Positions 10,302 to 20,188 of a stretch of 64,000 bases of DNA are shown piece by piece. Position 1 is the stretch's first letter. Every line of letters starts with the position of its first letter. Origin of the DNA: Cupriavidus sp. (GTDB lineage Bacteria > Pseudomonadota > Gammaproteobacteria > Burkholderiales > Burkholderiaceae); contig JAPSLP010000005.1 of NCBI GenBank assembly GCA_031180665.1, positions 1 through 64,000 on the forward strand. The letters are read 5' to 3'. The notes beneath the pieces were generated by a model. It made no database searches, was not told the origin of the DNA, and saw only the letters and a list, made by a program, of their open reading frames with translations. The position numbers and the translations under genes were made by a program.

Positions 10302-11653
10302 GCCGCATGCTCCGGGGAATCGGGGGTTGCAGGCAGCCGCAGCTCCGCCACGGTGCCGCCTTCGGGACGGTCCTGCCACAGCAGCCGCCCGCCCATCTGG
10401 CGCGCGACGCTCTGCGCCAGGTAGGCGCCGATGCCCTGGCCGCCGTGCGTGCTGGTCACGGGTGTCTCGCCGAGCCGCGCGCGCAGCGCGCTCGGCATGC
10501 CGGTGCCATGGTCGATCACGCGCAGCACCAGTTCGCCCGGTCCGCCGCGCGTCTCCAATGCGATCGACAGGCGCAACGGCGGCTCGCCACGCCCGGCGGC
10601 CTGCTGGCTGCGCGCCGCGTTGTCGAGCAGGATGGTCAGCATCTGCCCGGTGCGCGCCGGCTCGATCGGCACGTCCGCGGCCTGCGCGGCGATCGCGGTC
10701 TGCACGCGCACCTGCGGATGGCGCAGTTGCCAGCCGTCCGCGAAGGCGGGCAGCCAATGCCCCACCGGCTCCAGGGCGCTGGCGCGGTTCGCTTCACGCA
10801 ATCGCGCGAGGATGCCGCGGCATAGCGCCAGCTGCTGCTCGACCGTATGCAGGTCGGGCAGATAGTCCCGTATCGCGGTACCGCCGCGGGTCGGGTCGGC
10901 GGCGTCGGCGCGCAGCTCGCCGGCGATCACGGCCAGCGTCGCCAGCGGCGTGCCGATCTCGTGGGCCACGGTCGCGGCCTGCGCGTTCAGCGACTCGACG
11001 CGCGCCTCGCGCAGCAGCCGCTCGCGCGCGTCGGCGAGTTGCCCCTCGCGCTCGCGCAGCACGCCCGAGAGCCGCGCGACGAACAGCGCGATCATCACCG
11101 CGCTCGCCACGAAATTCAGCCACATGCCGACCAGGTGGTAGACCACCGCGTTGTCGGGGTTGTGCAGATGCAAGGGCACGTACTCGAACAGCATCAGCGA
11201 ATAGCAGGCGAGCGCGTACAGCGCCAGCGCGACCACCTGCCGCCACGACACGATTGCCGCGGCCAGCGCCAGTCCCGGCAGATAGAACGAGACGAAGGGA
11301 TTGGTGGCGCCCCCGGTGAAGAACAGGATCGCCGACAGCGCGGTCAGGTCGACCAGCAACTGCCCCATCAGCTCGGCATCGCCCGGCACCGAGCCGGCGC
11401 GTGCATGCTGGCGCAGCCGCCAGGCGGTCAGCAGATTGAAGATCGCCTGCAGGGTAAAGATCGTCAGCAGCGGCCGATGGGGCAGCTGCAGCGCGGCCAG
11501 CGTCTCGGCCCAGACGAGCAGCAGCCCCTGTCCGCCGAGGATGGCCCAGCGCAGCCAGTACACCCGGCGCAGGCTCAGCAGGCTGTCTGCGCCGAAGCCT
11601 TGCGCTCGGGGGGGATTGCCGCCGGGCGAGGCGGCGTGGGCGGTCATCGTCAT
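10298..11653 (-). CDS. regB: RegB/PrrB-type redox sensor histidine kinase
   Basis: A 451-aa inner-membrane sensor kinase with about six N-terminal transmembrane segments (residues 30-195). It carries GGATNPF (114-120), the conserved RegB quinone-sensing motif. The H-box is AHEIGTPLAT with phospho-acceptor H231. C278 (in LALCRGILARL) matches the redox-active cysteine of RegB. The catalytic ATPase region follows with LLDNAA, DHGTGM and GGQGIGAYL. The ATG at 11653 (or 11647) is preferred over upstream ATGs that add a basic, non-conserved stretch. The partner regulator overlaps by 4 bp downstream. It would autophosphorylate under reducing or low-oxygen conditions. Confidence 0.9.
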   Translation of the reverse strand: MTMTAHAASPGGNPPRAQGFGADSLLSLRRVYWLRWAILGGQGLLLVWAETLAALQLPHRPLLTIFTLQAIFNLLTAWRLRQHARAGSVPGDAELMGQLLVDLTALSAILFFTGGATNPFVSFYLPGLALAAAIVSWRQVVALALYALACYSLMLFEYVPLHLHNPDNAVVYHLVGMWLNFVASAVMIALFVARLSGVLREREGQLADARERLLREARVESLNAQAATVAHEIGTPLATLAVIAGELRADAADPTRGGTAIRDYLPDLHTVEQQLALCRGILARLREANRASALEPVGHWLPAFADGWQLRHPQVRVQTAIAAQAADVPIEPARTGQMLTILLDNAARSQQAAGRGEPPLRLSIALETRGGPGELVLRVIDHGTGMPSALRARLGETPVTSTHGGQGIGAYLAQSVARQMGGRLLWQDRPEGGTVAELRLPATPDSPEHAA

Positions 11654-11897
11654 GCCGCGAGTGTAGCAATGGCGCCGCGGCCGGCCGTGTCGTGCGACAC
11701 CATGCCGCATTGGTCACGCCGCGGGGCACTGCCAGACTGGTGGATTGCGCCGCATGGGCCCGCGGGGCGTCTTCGCGCGCGGCCCTGCCGCCGCGGCGGT
11801 TCATGGTCTAATCGCGTGTTCGTGCGGACGTTTGCGCGCACTGCCCGCCTCCGCTGGACCGCCTCGTTTGAACGAATTGCACCGAGAAAGGATAGAG

Positions 11898-12368
11898 ATG
11901 CAAGCCAAGCTGTTCGTCGCCGCCGCATGCTGCGCGCTGATTTCCACCGCTGCCTTCGCCCAGGTCGACGTCCGCAATGTATGGGCGCGCGGTACCGTAC
12001 CGGCGCAGACCGCGACCGGCGTCTTCATGACGCTGCACGCGCACCAGAACGCGCGCCTGGTCGGCGTGTCGACGCCCGTGGCCGCGACCGCCGAGGTCCA
12101 CGAGATGAAGATGGAAGGCAACGTGATGCGGATGCGCGCGCTGGACGCGCTGCCGTTGCCGAAGATGGAGGATGTCGAGCTCAAGCCCGGCGGCTACCAC
12201 GTGATGCTGCTGGGTTTGAAGGCGCCTTTGAGCGTCGGCGACAAGGTGCCCGTGACGCTGAAGATCGAGCAGGGCGGCAAACTGATCGAGCAGCGCGTCG
12301 AGGCCGAAGTGCGCGGCCTGACCGCGCCCGCCCACGGCGGTGGCGCGGCAGCGAACCACAAGCACTGA
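11898..12368 (+). CDS. PCuAC-family periplasmic copper chaperone
   Basis: A 156-aa exported protein. The signal peptide is MQAKLFVAAACCALISTAAFA. The copper site H-x10-M-x21-H-x-M is intact (H68, M79, H101, M103). PCuAC proteins deliver Cu(I) to the CuA/CuB sites of cytochrome oxidase, and the C-terminal HGG...HKH tail may add metal affinity. It is divergent from regBA, a pair that often controls oxidases, but no oxidase gene is nearby. Convergent with the LysR gene, with 67 bp between. Confidence 0.92.
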   Translation: MQAKLFVAAACCALISTAAFAQVDVRNVWARGTVPAQTATGVFMTLHAHQNARLVGVSTPVAATAEVHEMKMEGNVMRMRALDALPLPKMEDVELKPGGYHVMLLGLKAPLSVGDKVPVTLKIEQGGKLIEQRVEAEVRGLTAPAHGGGAAANHKH

Positions 12369-12435
12369 AACACTGGATCGCTGAAACGCCAGGGCGCGGA
12401 TCGCCCGGGCAAGATACCGGCCGATCCGCCGCCGC

Positions 12436-13371
12436 TCAACCGCGCAGGCTGATCGCCTCGTCGAGCCCCTGGCCCGCGCCGACCGCGAGCAGCCGCTCGC
12501 GCAGCCAGGCATGCCCCGGATCGGCATCGTTGCGCTCGTGCCAGATCGCGCTGAAGGTGAAGCCCGGAAACGCGAACGGCGGCTCGAACACCGCGAAGCG
12601 CGGATCGTCCTCCAGCGCCGCCAGGCTGCGCCGCGCCGTGGTCAGGACCAGGTTGGTGCCGGCGATGAGCGCCGGCGCGACGCTCCAGTGCGGCACCACG
12701 CAGGCGATCTTGCGGCGTCCGCCGTGCTTGGCGATGGCGGCGTCGATGGGGTCGACCTTTTCGCTGTGGGCGGCCACCAGCACGTGCGAGCGGGCCAGAT
12801 AGGCGACCTGATCGAGCCGGCCATGGTCGCGCACCGTCGCGGCATCGACCGCGCAGCCGTAGTCTTCCTCGAACAGCGCGGCCATCCGCACGCCTTCGGG
12901 CTGATAGACGAATACGCCCAGCGCCAGATCGACCTCGCCATCGGCCACCTGCGCCGACATCGCTTCGCGGCTGCCTTGCGTCACCACCAGCTCGATGCCG
13001 GGCGCTGCCTTGCGGACCGCGCGCAGCAGGTTGGGCAGCACCACCATCGCACCGTAGTCCGACATCGCCAGGCGGAAGGTGCGCCTGGCCGTGGCCGGCT
13101 GGAAGCCCGACGGGCCCAGCAGGATGCGCACCTGCGCCAGCGCCTCGGCCAGCGGACCGGACAGTTCGTGCGCCCGCGCGGTCAGCACCAGCCCACCCTG
13201 GCCACGCACCAACAGGGGGTCGTCCAGCAGTTGGCGCAGGCGAGCCAGCGCATGGCTGACCGCCGGCTGGCTCAGATGCAGCCGCAGCGCGGCGCGCGAG
13301 ATATGACGCTCGGCCAGCAGGGCCTCGAGCACGACCAGCAGGTTCAGGTCGACGTTGCGCAGATTATTCAT
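12436..13371 (-). CDS. LysR-family transcriptional regulator
   Basis: A 311-aa LysR-type regulator. The N-terminal winged helix (DLNLLVVLEALLAERHISRAALRLHLSQPAVSHALARL, residues about 8-46) is typical, and a periplasmic-binding-fold effector domain follows. It is divergently transcribed from a small DMT exporter gene across a 99-bp gap, the usual arrangement when the regulator controls its neighbour. The effector is unknown. Confidence 0.92.
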   Translation of the reverse strand: MNNLRNVDLNLLVVLEALLAERHISRAALRLHLSQPAVSHALARLRQLLDDPLLVRGQGGLVLTARAHELSGPLAEALAQVRILLGPSGFQPATARRTFRLAMSDYGAMVVLPNLLRAVRKAAPGIELVVTQGSREAMSAQVADGEVDLALGVFVYQPEGVRMAALFEEDYGCAVDAATVRDHGRLDQVAYLARSHVLVAAHSEKVDPIDAAIAKHGGRRKIACVVPHWSVAPALIAGTNLVLTTARRSLAALEDDPRFAVFEPPFAFPGFTFSAIWHERNDADPGHAWLRERLLAVGAGQGLDEAISLRG

Positions 13372-13470
13372 CCGGCGAATATTAAACGTTCGAAACCAGA
13401 ATTGGAAATCCATCCGGCGTAGGGGCAGACTGGCGCCGTCTCTTTTTCGAACGAACCGAGGAGGTCGCGC
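13369..13470. promoter_or_regulatory. Divergent LysR/exporter control region
   Basis: The region is relatively AT-rich (AATATTAAACGTTCGAAACC at 13378-13397) and contains overlapping short palindromes AACGTT and TTCGAA. The 9-bp sequence CATCCGGCG occurs at 13369 and again at 13411, 42 bp apart, or four helical turns. This is a plausible LysR binding region; no exact operator can be fixed. Confidence 0.35.
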
Positions 13471-13977
13471 ATGCTGTCTTCGTCCCACCCCGTCGGCCCC
13501 GCCCTTGCGGCCACGCTGCCCGTGCTGATCGCCGCGCTGGCCGGCGCGGTGATCCCGCTGCAGGCGGGCGCCAATGCCGCGCTGGGCCGGGCCCTCGGGC
13601 ATCCGTTGTGGGCCACGCTGGTGTCGCTGCTGGTCAGCCTGGCGGTGGTGGTGGTGCTGATGCTGGCCCTTCGCGTCGGCCCGCCGGGCGCCGGTTGGGC
13701 GGGCGGGCCCGCGTGGATGTGGATCGGCGGCGCGCTCGGCGTGTTCTATCTGACCGCCGCCCTGATGCTGGCGCCGCGGCTCGGTGCCAGCGGCTTCATC
13801 GCGGCGGTGGTGGCCGGCCAGATGCTGGCGTCGCTGTGGATGGACCATGCCGGTCTCGCCGGCTTCGCGGTGCGCGAACTGACGGCGCCGCGGGCGGGCG
13901 GCGCGCTGCTGATCGTGCTGGGCGTGGTGGCGATGCAGTGGAGCGGGCCGGCGCGCGTCGCGGGCGCGCTCGATTGA
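13471..13977 (+). CDS. Small DMT-superfamily membrane protein (DUF606/YdcZ type)
   Basis: A 168-aa inner-membrane protein with about five hydrophobic segments. The pattern AALAGAVIPLQAGANAALGRALGHPLWATLVS near residues 14-45 and GGALGVFYLTAALMLAPRLGA near 90 are typical of the YdcZ/DUF606 half-size members of the drug/metabolite transporter superfamily. The full family unit is about 140-150 residues, so this is complete. It is divergent from a LysR gene that probably regulates it. Confidence 0.82.
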   Translation: MLSSSHPVGPALAATLPVLIAALAGAVIPLQAGANAALGRALGHPLWATLVSLLVSLAVVVVLMLALRVGPPGAGWAGGPAWMWIGGALGVFYLTAALMLAPRLGASGFIAAVVAGQMLASLWMDHAGLAGFAVRELTAPRAGGALLIVLGVVAMQWSGPARVAGALD

Positions 13978-14004
13978 CGCGGCAGGGGCGTGCCGCCGCC
14001 TCGC

Positions 14005-14229
14005 TCAGTCCCCGGCCCGGGCCTGCCGGGCGCGCAGGCAATCGGGACACAGGCAGTGCTGCCCCGGCACGATCCGCCGCGCCGGCAGCAGCGGCATGGT
14101 CGCGCACCAGCAGTGCGGCAGGCCGGCGGCGTGGCCGCAGACGAAGCGCGTCCCGCAGGCCGCGCACTGTTCGACGGGCCGCAAATGGCCGGTCAGCACG
14201 GCAACGGAATCGGCGCTCGAGCGTGGCAT
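14005..14229 (-). CDS. Cysteine-rich CWC-family small protein
   Basis: A 74-aa cytosolic protein with eight cysteines, including CAACG, CGH and CWC (the family name motif), then CLCPDCL near the C-terminus, suggesting one or two zinc-binding knuckles. It matches the Cys_rich_CWC family of unknown function. The ATG at 14229 is chosen because the conserved region starts just after it; the longer upstream frame has no family resemblance. Only 27 bp separate it from the convergent DMT gene. Confidence 0.78.
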   Translation of the reverse strand: MPRSSADSVAVLTGHLRPVEQCAACGTRFVCGHAAGLPHCWCATMPLLPARRIVPGQHCLCPDCLRARQARAGD

Positions 14230-14355
14230 CGCACTGGAATCCTTGGCGTGGTTGTTGCATGAAAAGAACGGCCGATGGGCCGTCGGACGCACCGTTGGCG
14301 CCCTGCACAGGCTCCGGTCGGCCCTCCCGCTAGCGTGGCACCCCGTTTCTTGTAA

Positions 14356-15345
<990 letters not shown>

Positions 15346-15399
15346 CGTACCGCAACCAGGCGCTGCGCAGCCGCTGCGGCGGCGCGGCGCCTTCCCCTC

Positions 15400-16395
15400 G
15401 TGCCTTCCCACGCCTCCCGCCGCTCCCCCCACCGCCTGCGGCATCGCCCGGCCGGCAATCACGCCGGCGACACGGTCTGGCTGTTCGATCTGGACAACAC
15501 GCTGCACGACGCCTCGCACGCGATCTTCCCGGCGATCAATGCCGCGATGACCGCCTACGTGGCGCGCGTGCTCGCGTGCGACGAGGCGACCGCCAGCCGC
15601 GTGCGGGTCGACTACTGGAAGCGCTATGGCGCGACGCTGCTCGGCATGATCCGCCATCACGGCGTGGACCCCGCCGACTTCCTGCGCGCCGCCCATGAAT
15701 TTCCCGACATCGCGCGGATGGTGCGCGTGCGCCGCGGCTTGGCGGCCCAGCTGCGACGCCTGCCGGGCCGCAAGGTGCTGCTGACCAACGCACCGCAGGA
15801 CTATGCGCGCGCGGTGCTGCGCGTGGCCGGCATCGAGCACTGTTTCGAACGCGTGATCGCCATCGAGCAGATGTGGGTCCATGGCGATCTGCGGCCCAAG
15901 CCGGATCGGCGCATGCTGCGCCGTCTGCTGGCCCGGCTGCGGATCGCGCCGGGCCGTGCCGTGCTGGTCGAGGACACGGTCTCGCACCTGAAGCGCTATG
16001 CTGGCCTGGGGATACGCACCGCGTGGATCACCGGCTATCTGCGTTCGATGACGCCGAGCCGGCCGCACGACGTGCCAGCGGGCGCCGCCCGCGATGCCGC
16101 GCAGCAGGCGGCGTTGCGCGCCGAGGCCCAGCGGCATGCGCACGACCGCGACGCGGACCGCGCAGCGCGGCAGGAAGCGGTGACCCTGGTCGCCGCGGAG
16201 AACCAGGCCGCCGCGCCGCGGCTCCCGCCCGAGACGCAGCAGGCCGGTCGCAATGCAGCCGGCACCGCAGCCCGCACCGCAGCCGGCACCGCAGCCCGCA
16301 ATCGGGCCCGCATGGTGCACCGGCCGGCCTATGTGGACATAAAAGTACAATCGGTGCATCAACTCCATCGACGAATGCGGAGAAACGGGTCATGA
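15400..16395 (+). CDS. HAD-superfamily pyrimidine 5'-nucleotidase with low-complexity tail
   Basis: A 331-aa HAD hydrolase of the SDT1-like pyrimidine 5'-nucleotidase type. Motif I is DLDNTL (about residues 30-35), motif II LLTNAP, motif III/IV around RPKPDRRML and VLVEDTVSHL. A GTG at 15400 is the only start that retains motif I without entering argB, so the start is uncertain. After the catalytic domain (about residue 215) comes a 115-residue Ala/Arg/Gln-rich tail, part of which is encoded by four 12-bp repeats at 16255-16302. The stop codon overlaps the slmA start (ATGA), so the tail reads right up to slmA. Confidence 0.85.
   Translation: MPSHASRRSPHRLRHRPAGNHAGDTVWLFDLDNTLHDASHAIFPAINAAMTAYVARVLACDEATASRVRVDYWKRYGATLLGMIRHHGVDPADFLRAAHEFPDIARMVRVRRGLAAQLRRLPGRKVLLTNAPQDYARAVLRVAGIEHCFERVIAIEQMWVHGDLRPKPDRRMLRRLLARLRIAPGRAVLVEDTVSHLKRYAGLGIRTAWITGYLRSMTPSRPHDVPAGAARDAAQQAALRAEAQRHAHDRDADRAARQEAVTLVAAENQAAAPRLPPETQQAGRNAAGTAARTAAGTAARNRARMVHRPAYVDIKVQSVHQLHRRMRRNGS
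16255..16302 (+). repeat. Four 12-bp repeats in the HAD nucleotidase tail
   Basis: Four in-frame 12-bp units alternate GCAGCCGGCACC and GCAGCCCGCACC (the last ends AAT) and encode an Ala-Gly/Arg-Thr-Ala repeat in the nonconserved tail of the HAD protein. Confidence 0.85.
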
Positions 16396-17066
16396 CGCAG
16401 AGCAACGAGGCAGCCGCGCCGGCCGCGAATGCGGACGAGCGCAGTCAGCAGGGCGTGGGCGGCGGTGCTGCCGAGGCCGTGGTCGCGCGCAAGCGTCCGC
16501 GCCCCGGCGAGCGACGCGTGCAGATCCTGCAGACGCTGGCCAGCATGCTCGAGCACCCGCGCTCCGAACGCATCACGACCGCCGCGCTGTCGGCCCGCCT
16601 CGGCGTCTCCGAGGCCGCGCTGTACCGGCACTTCGCCAGCAAGGCGCAGATGTTCGAGGGCCTGATCGCCTTTATCGAGCAGACCGTGTTCGGGTTGATC
16701 AACCAGATCACCGCGCAGGAGGAGCACGGGCTGCGCCAGGTGCAGGCGATCGTGCGGATGCTGCTGTCGTTTGCCGAGAAGAATCCGGGCATGACGCGCG
16801 TGCTGACCGGCGAGGCGCTGGTGGGCGAGCATGAACGCCTGCAGGAGCGCATCAATCAGCTGGTGGACCGCATCGAGGCGTCGATCCGCCAATGCCTGAA
16901 GGTGGCCGGGACGCAGGGCGCGTTTCCCGCCGACGCGGACGTATCGGCCCGCGCCGCGTTGATCGTCGCCGCGGTGCAGGGGCACTGGCATCGCTATGCC
17001 AAGAGCGGCTTTCGCAAGCTGCCGGCGGGGCAGATCGACGCGCAGCTGCGCGTGCTGCTCGGCTGA
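16392..17066 (+). CDS. slmA: Nucleoid occlusion factor SlmA (TetR family)
   Basis: A 224-aa TetR-like DNA-binding protein. The N-terminal helix-turn-helix (TTAALSARLGVSEAALYRHFASKAQMFEGLI) and the following IEQTVFGLINQI segment match SlmA, which binds chromosomal SBS sites and inhibits FtsZ over the nucleoid. The first about 40 residues are an Ala/Glu-rich extension. The ATG overlaps the stop of the HAD gene. In relatives slmA sits next to argB and metX as here. Confidence 0.9.
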   Translation: MTQSNEAAAPAANADERSQQGVGGGAAEAVVARKRPRPGERRVQILQTLASMLEHPRSERITTAALSARLGVSEAALYRHFASKAQMFEGLIAFIEQTVFGLINQITAQEEHGLRQVQAIVRMLLSFAEKNPGMTRVLTGEALVGEHERLQERINQLVDRIEASIRQCLKVAGTQGAFPADADVSARAALIVAAVQGHWHRYAKSGFRKLPAGQIDAQLRVLLG

Positions 17067-17152
17067 TGCCGTCCGATTCCGTAATAGCCTGGCTGCGGCC
17101 GTCGATATTCCGCACCCGCTCGCGTCTTCTGCTGATGTCTATCGCTTTGCTC

Positions 17153-17158
17153 TATAAT
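17153..17158 (+). promoter_or_regulatory. -10 box of the metX leader
   Basis: A perfect TATAAT at 17153-17158 places the transcription start near 17165, exactly where the SAM-II aptamer begins. The -35 region is weak. Confidence 0.65.
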
Positions 17159-17164
17159 CTGCCG

Positions 17165-17242
17165 GTCGCGCCGATTTGATGACTGGCTTGCGGGCGCGCG
17201 GCGAGGGAGATTCCCCGCCACTATAAATGCGGCTAAAGAGGT
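17165..17242 (+). ncRNA. SAM-II (SAM-alpha) riboswitch upstream of metX
   Basis: The leader contains the SAM-II pattern. P1 is CGCGCC (17167-17172) with GGCGCG (17193-17198), and its loop carries GATTTG and GGCTTGC. A variable hairpin follows (GGCG-A-GGG...CCC-CGCC, about 17200-17219). The pseudoknot strand then reads ATAAATGCGGCTAAAGAGG at 17224-17242. These segments match the Agrobacterium metA-type SAM-II riboswitch that I recall. It would sense S-adenosylmethionine and switch off metX-metW. Unlike most SAM-II switches, it lies about 170 nt before the start codon and a terminator follows. Confidence 0.88.
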
Positions 17243-17334
17243 TGGTCGGCGCCCCTCTCCGATTCGATCCGATGCAGCGGATCCCCGGGATAACGCCACC
17301 GCGCGGCGGACAGCGAAGCATCCGGCGCGACAAG

Positions 17335-17383
17335 AACCCGACTTGGCTGCGTGACCCCAAACGCAAGGCCGGTCGGGTTTTTT
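17335..17383 (+). terminator. Intrinsic terminator in the metX leader (attenuator)
   Basis: AACCCGAC (17335-17342) pairs with GTCGGGTT (17372-17379). The inner TGCGT/ACGCA stem extends it, and a run of six T follows. It stands 28 bp before the metX ATG and downstream of the SAM-II aptamer, so it is the probable transcriptional expression platform. GTCGG at 17245-17249, just after the aptamer, could pair with the terminator's 5' arm as an antiterminator (weak, 5 bp). Confidence 0.85.
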
Positions 17384-17410
17384 CATGCCCGTCGCACACG
17401 GGCCGCCTAC

Positions 17411-18634
17411 ATGACTGACGTTGCCTCGCCGTCCGTAAAGACGGAACCGGCCGCCGCCGCTTCCGCAGATTCCGCCGCCTCCAGCGCCGCGTTGCCGCTG
17501 CCGCCCGACTCGGTCGGCATCGTGACGCCGCAGCGCATGCGTTTCGCCGAGCCGCTGCCGCTGCGCAACGGCTCGTCGCTGGCCGACTACGACCTGATGG
17601 TCGAGACCTACGGCACGCTCAATGCCGCGCGCACCAATGCCGTGCTCGTGTGCCACGCGCTGAACGCCTCGCACCACGTGGCGGGCGTCTACGCGCACGA
17701 TCCGCGCGACGTGGGCTGGTGGGACAACATGGTCGGTCCCGGCAAGCCGCTCGACACCGATCGCTTCTTCGTGATCGGCATCAACAACCTCGGCTCGTGC
17801 TTCGGCTCGACCGGTCCGATGAGCCTGAACCCCGCCACCGGCCAGCCCTTTGGCGCGGCCTTCCCGGTGGTCACGGTCGAGGACTGGGTCAATGCGCAGG
17901 CGCGCGTGGCCGACGCCTTCGGCATCGAGCAGTTCGCCGCGGTGATGGGCGGCAGCCTGGGCGGCATGCAGGCGCTGGCCTGGAGCCTGATGTATCCGGA
18001 GCGGCTGCGCCATTGCATCGTGGTGGCCTCGACGCCGAAGCTCTCGGCACAGAACATCGCCTTCAACGAGGTCGCGCGCAGCGCGATCCTGTCCGACCCC
18101 GACTTCCACGGCGGCAACTATTACGCGCATGGCGTCAAGCCCAAGCGCGGGCTGCGCGTGGCCCGGATGATCGGCCATATTACCTACCTGTCCGACGAGG
18201 ACATGGCGGCCAAGTTCGGCCGCGAGCTCAAGGCCGAGGACATCCGTTTCTCGTTCGATGTCGAGTTCCAGGTCGAGAGCTATCTGCGCTACCAGGGCGA
18301 CAAGTTCGCCGAGTATTTCGACGCCAATACCTATCTGCTGATCACGCGCGCGCTCGACTACTTCGATCCGGCGCTGACCTTCGGCGGCGACCTGACCCGC
18401 GCAGTCGCGCATACCAAGGCCAGCTTCCTCGTTGCCAGCTTCACCACCGACTGGCGCTTTGCGCCGAGCCGCAGCCGCGAACTGGTCAAGGCGCTGCTCG
18501 ACAACAAGCGGCCGGTCAGCTACGCCGAGATCGATGCCCCCCATGGCCACGACGCCTTCCTGCTCGACGATCCGCGTTACCACAACCTGATGCGCGCCTA
18601 TTACGAACGCATTGCCCGGGAGATCGGCGCATGA
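17411..18634 (+). CDS. metX: Homoserine O-acyltransferase MetX
   Basis: A 407-aa alpha/beta-hydrolase enzyme that acylates L-homoserine at the first committed step of methionine synthesis. The nucleophile elbow is [12 protein letters not shown], with the catalytic Asp and His near the C-terminus (LLDDPRY and DAPHGHDAF). Whether acetyl-CoA or succinyl-CoA is used cannot be told by inspection; some betaproteobacterial MetX enzymes are succinyltransferases. The ATG at 17411 follows the riboswitch-terminator leader. The N-terminal 30 residues are Ala-rich and nonconserved. The stop overlaps the metW start (ATGA). Confidence 0.95.
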   Translation: MTDVASPSVKTEPAAAASADSAASSAALPLPPDSVGIVTPQRMRFAEPLPLRNGSSLADYDLMVETYGTLNAARTNAVLVCHALNASHHVAGVYAHDPRDVGWWDNMVGPGKPLDTDRFFVIGINNLGSCFGSTGPMSLNPATGQPFGAAFPVVTVEDWVNAQARVADAFGIEQFAAVMGGSLGGMQALAWSLMYPERLRHCIVVASTPKLSAQNIAFNEVARSAILSDPDFHGGNYYAHGVKPKRGLRVARMIGHITYLSDEDMAAKFGRELKAEDIRFSFDVEFQVESYLRYQGDKFAEYFDANTYLLITRALDYFDPALTFGGDLTRAVAHTKASFLVASFTTDWRFAPSRSRELVKALLDNKRPVSYAEIDAPHGHDAFLLDDPRYHNLMRAYYERIAREIGA

Positions 18635-19254
18635 ATGCCAAGTCCATCACCGAAGCGGCCAACGGCGTGCTGGCACGGCGGCCGGATTTCCGCGCGATCG
18701 CGCGCTGGATCGAACCGAATGCCACCGTGCTCGACCTGGGCTGCGGCGACGGCAGCCTGCTGCGCGTGCTGCAGGACGAGCTCGACGTGCAGGCCTATGG
18801 CATCGAGATCCGCGACGAGGGCGTGCTGGCGTGCGCGCAGAAGGGCGTGCATGTCATCCAGCAGAACCTGGAGGGCGGGCTCGCGCTGTTCGAGGACAAG
18901 AGCTTCGATACCGTGATCCTGTCGCAGACGCTGCAGACCATCCACAACACCGCACAGGTACTGCGCGACACGCTGCGCGTCGGCCGCGAGTGCATCGTGT
19001 CGTTTCCGAATTTCGGCTACTGGCCGCACCGGCTGTCGGTGTTCCGCGGCCGCATGCCGGTGTCCGAGTCGCTGCCCTACCAGTGGTACGACACCCCCAA
19101 CGTGCGCGTGCTGACCATCAGCGACTTCGAGGCGCTCGCGCCCAAAGTCGGGCTGCGCATCCTCGACCGCGTGGTGATGCACGAGGGCATCACCGTGAAC
19201 TGGGGCGTCAACTGGCGCGGCAGCCTGGCGGTCTATCGGGTCTGCTCGGCCTGA
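18631..19254 (+). CDS. metW: MetW, methionine biosynthesis protein
   Basis: A 207-aa SAM-methyltransferase-fold protein with the glycine-rich [12 protein letters not shown] motif (residues about 32-43). MetW always accompanies MetX in proteobacteria and is needed for full homoserine acyltransferase activity, probably as a partner protein. It is translationally coupled to metX by a 4-bp overlap and so is under the same SAM-II control. Confidence 0.94.
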   Translation: MNAKSITEAANGVLARRPDFRAIARWIEPNATVLDLGCGDGSLLRVLQDELDVQAYGIEIRDEGVLACAQKGVHVIQQNLEGGLALFEDKSFDTVILSQTLQTIHNTAQVLRDTLRVGRECIVSFPNFGYWPHRLSVFRGRMPVSESLPYQWYDTPNVRVLTISDFEALAPKVGLRILDRVVMHEGITVNWGVNWRGSLAVYRVCSA

Positions 19255-19282
19255 AGAGCGTGCGGGATGGGGCCGCCGGCAC

Positions 19283-19337
19283 TTGACGCGCGGCCACTCG
19301 GGCGACTACCGTACGGAAATACCGAACGACCGTTCGT
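19283..19337 (+). promoter_or_regulatory. Candidate promoter and TetR-type operator of the thioesterase gene
   Basis: TTGACG at 19283-19288 is a good -35 box; the -10 near 19307 (TACCGT) is poor. Just downstream, CGAACG-AC-CGTTCG (about 19323-19336) is a perfect 6-bp inverted repeat of the kind bound by TetR-family repressors of acyl-CoA genes. It ends about 16 bp before the ATG. The regulator is not identified. Confidence 0.45.
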
Positions 19338-19352
19338 TTTTGGCGAGGCCCC

Positions 19353-20177
19353 ATGTCCACGACATCCGAGCTGCATCCCTTCGACGACGCGATTGCGTTG
19401 ACCCCCGCCGGCGAGCACCGCTTTACCGGCCGCACCACCGAGTCGTACTGGAACATGATCGGGCCGTACGGCGGCATCACGGCGGCGACGCTGCTGCAGG
19501 CGGCGCTGCAGCATCCGCAGCGGCTCGGCGATCCGATCGCGCTGACCGTCAATTTCGCCGGACCGATCGCCGAGGGGCCGTTCACGGTCGAGGCGCGGCC
19601 CTCGCGCACCAACCGCTCCACGCAGCACTGGTCGCTGGAACTGGTACAGAACGGCGAGGTGGCGACCACCGCGAGCGCGGTGTTCGCCGTGCGGCGCGAC
19701 ACCTGGGGCTGCGGCGAAGCGGTCGCTCCCGACGTGCCGCCGGCCGACGCCATCGCGCCGCTGCCGACCGGCTTCGCGCCGGTGCGCTGGCTCAAGTCCT
19801 ACGAGATGCGGCCGGTGCGGGGCGCAAAGCCGGCGGCCGAACCCGGCACCGAACATCCGGACAGCCTGACCCAGTTCTGGCTGCGCGACCACCCGGCGCG
19901 CACGCCCGACTATGCGTCGATCGCGGCCTGGTGCGACAGCTTCTATCCGCGCATCTTTCTCAAGCGTGCCGGCTTCGTGCCGGCCGGCACGGTCTCGCTG
20001 ACCACCTATTTCCACGCGGATGCCGCGACGCTGGCGGCGCTGGGCGATCGCCACGCGCTGGGCAGCGCGCGGGCGCAGGTGTTCCGCCAGGGCTTCTTCG
20101 ACCAGAGCGCGCAGCTGTGGAGCCCGGACGGCGAGCTGCTGGCGAGCTCGCATCAGATCGTCTACTACAAGCAGTAG
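19353..20177 (+). CDS. Acyl-CoA thioesterase-like double-hotdog protein
   Basis: A 274-aa protein resembling the thioesterase family related to TesB (two hotdog halves). The first half contains YGGITAATLLQAALQHP and VNFAGPIAEGPF; the second has DSFYPRIF...VSLTTYFHAD and ends with SSHQIVYYK, the typical C-terminal strand. It probably hydrolyses acyl-CoA in the cytosol; chain-length preference is unknown. It has its own promoter region with a palindromic operator. Confidence 0.82.
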   Translation: MSTTSELHPFDDAIALTPAGEHRFTGRTTESYWNMIGPYGGITAATLLQAALQHPQRLGDPIALTVNFAGPIAEGPFTVEARPSRTNRSTQHWSLELVQNGEVATTASAVFAVRRDTWGCGEAVAPDVPPADAIAPLPTGFAPVRWLKSYEMRPVRGAKPAAEPGTEHPDSLTQFWLRDHPARTPDYASIAAWCDSFYPRIFLKRAGFVPAGTVSLTTYFHADAATLAALGDRHALGSARAQVFRQGFFDQSAQLWSPDGELLASSHQIVYYKQ

Positions 20178-20188
20178 CGCGCCGGCTT

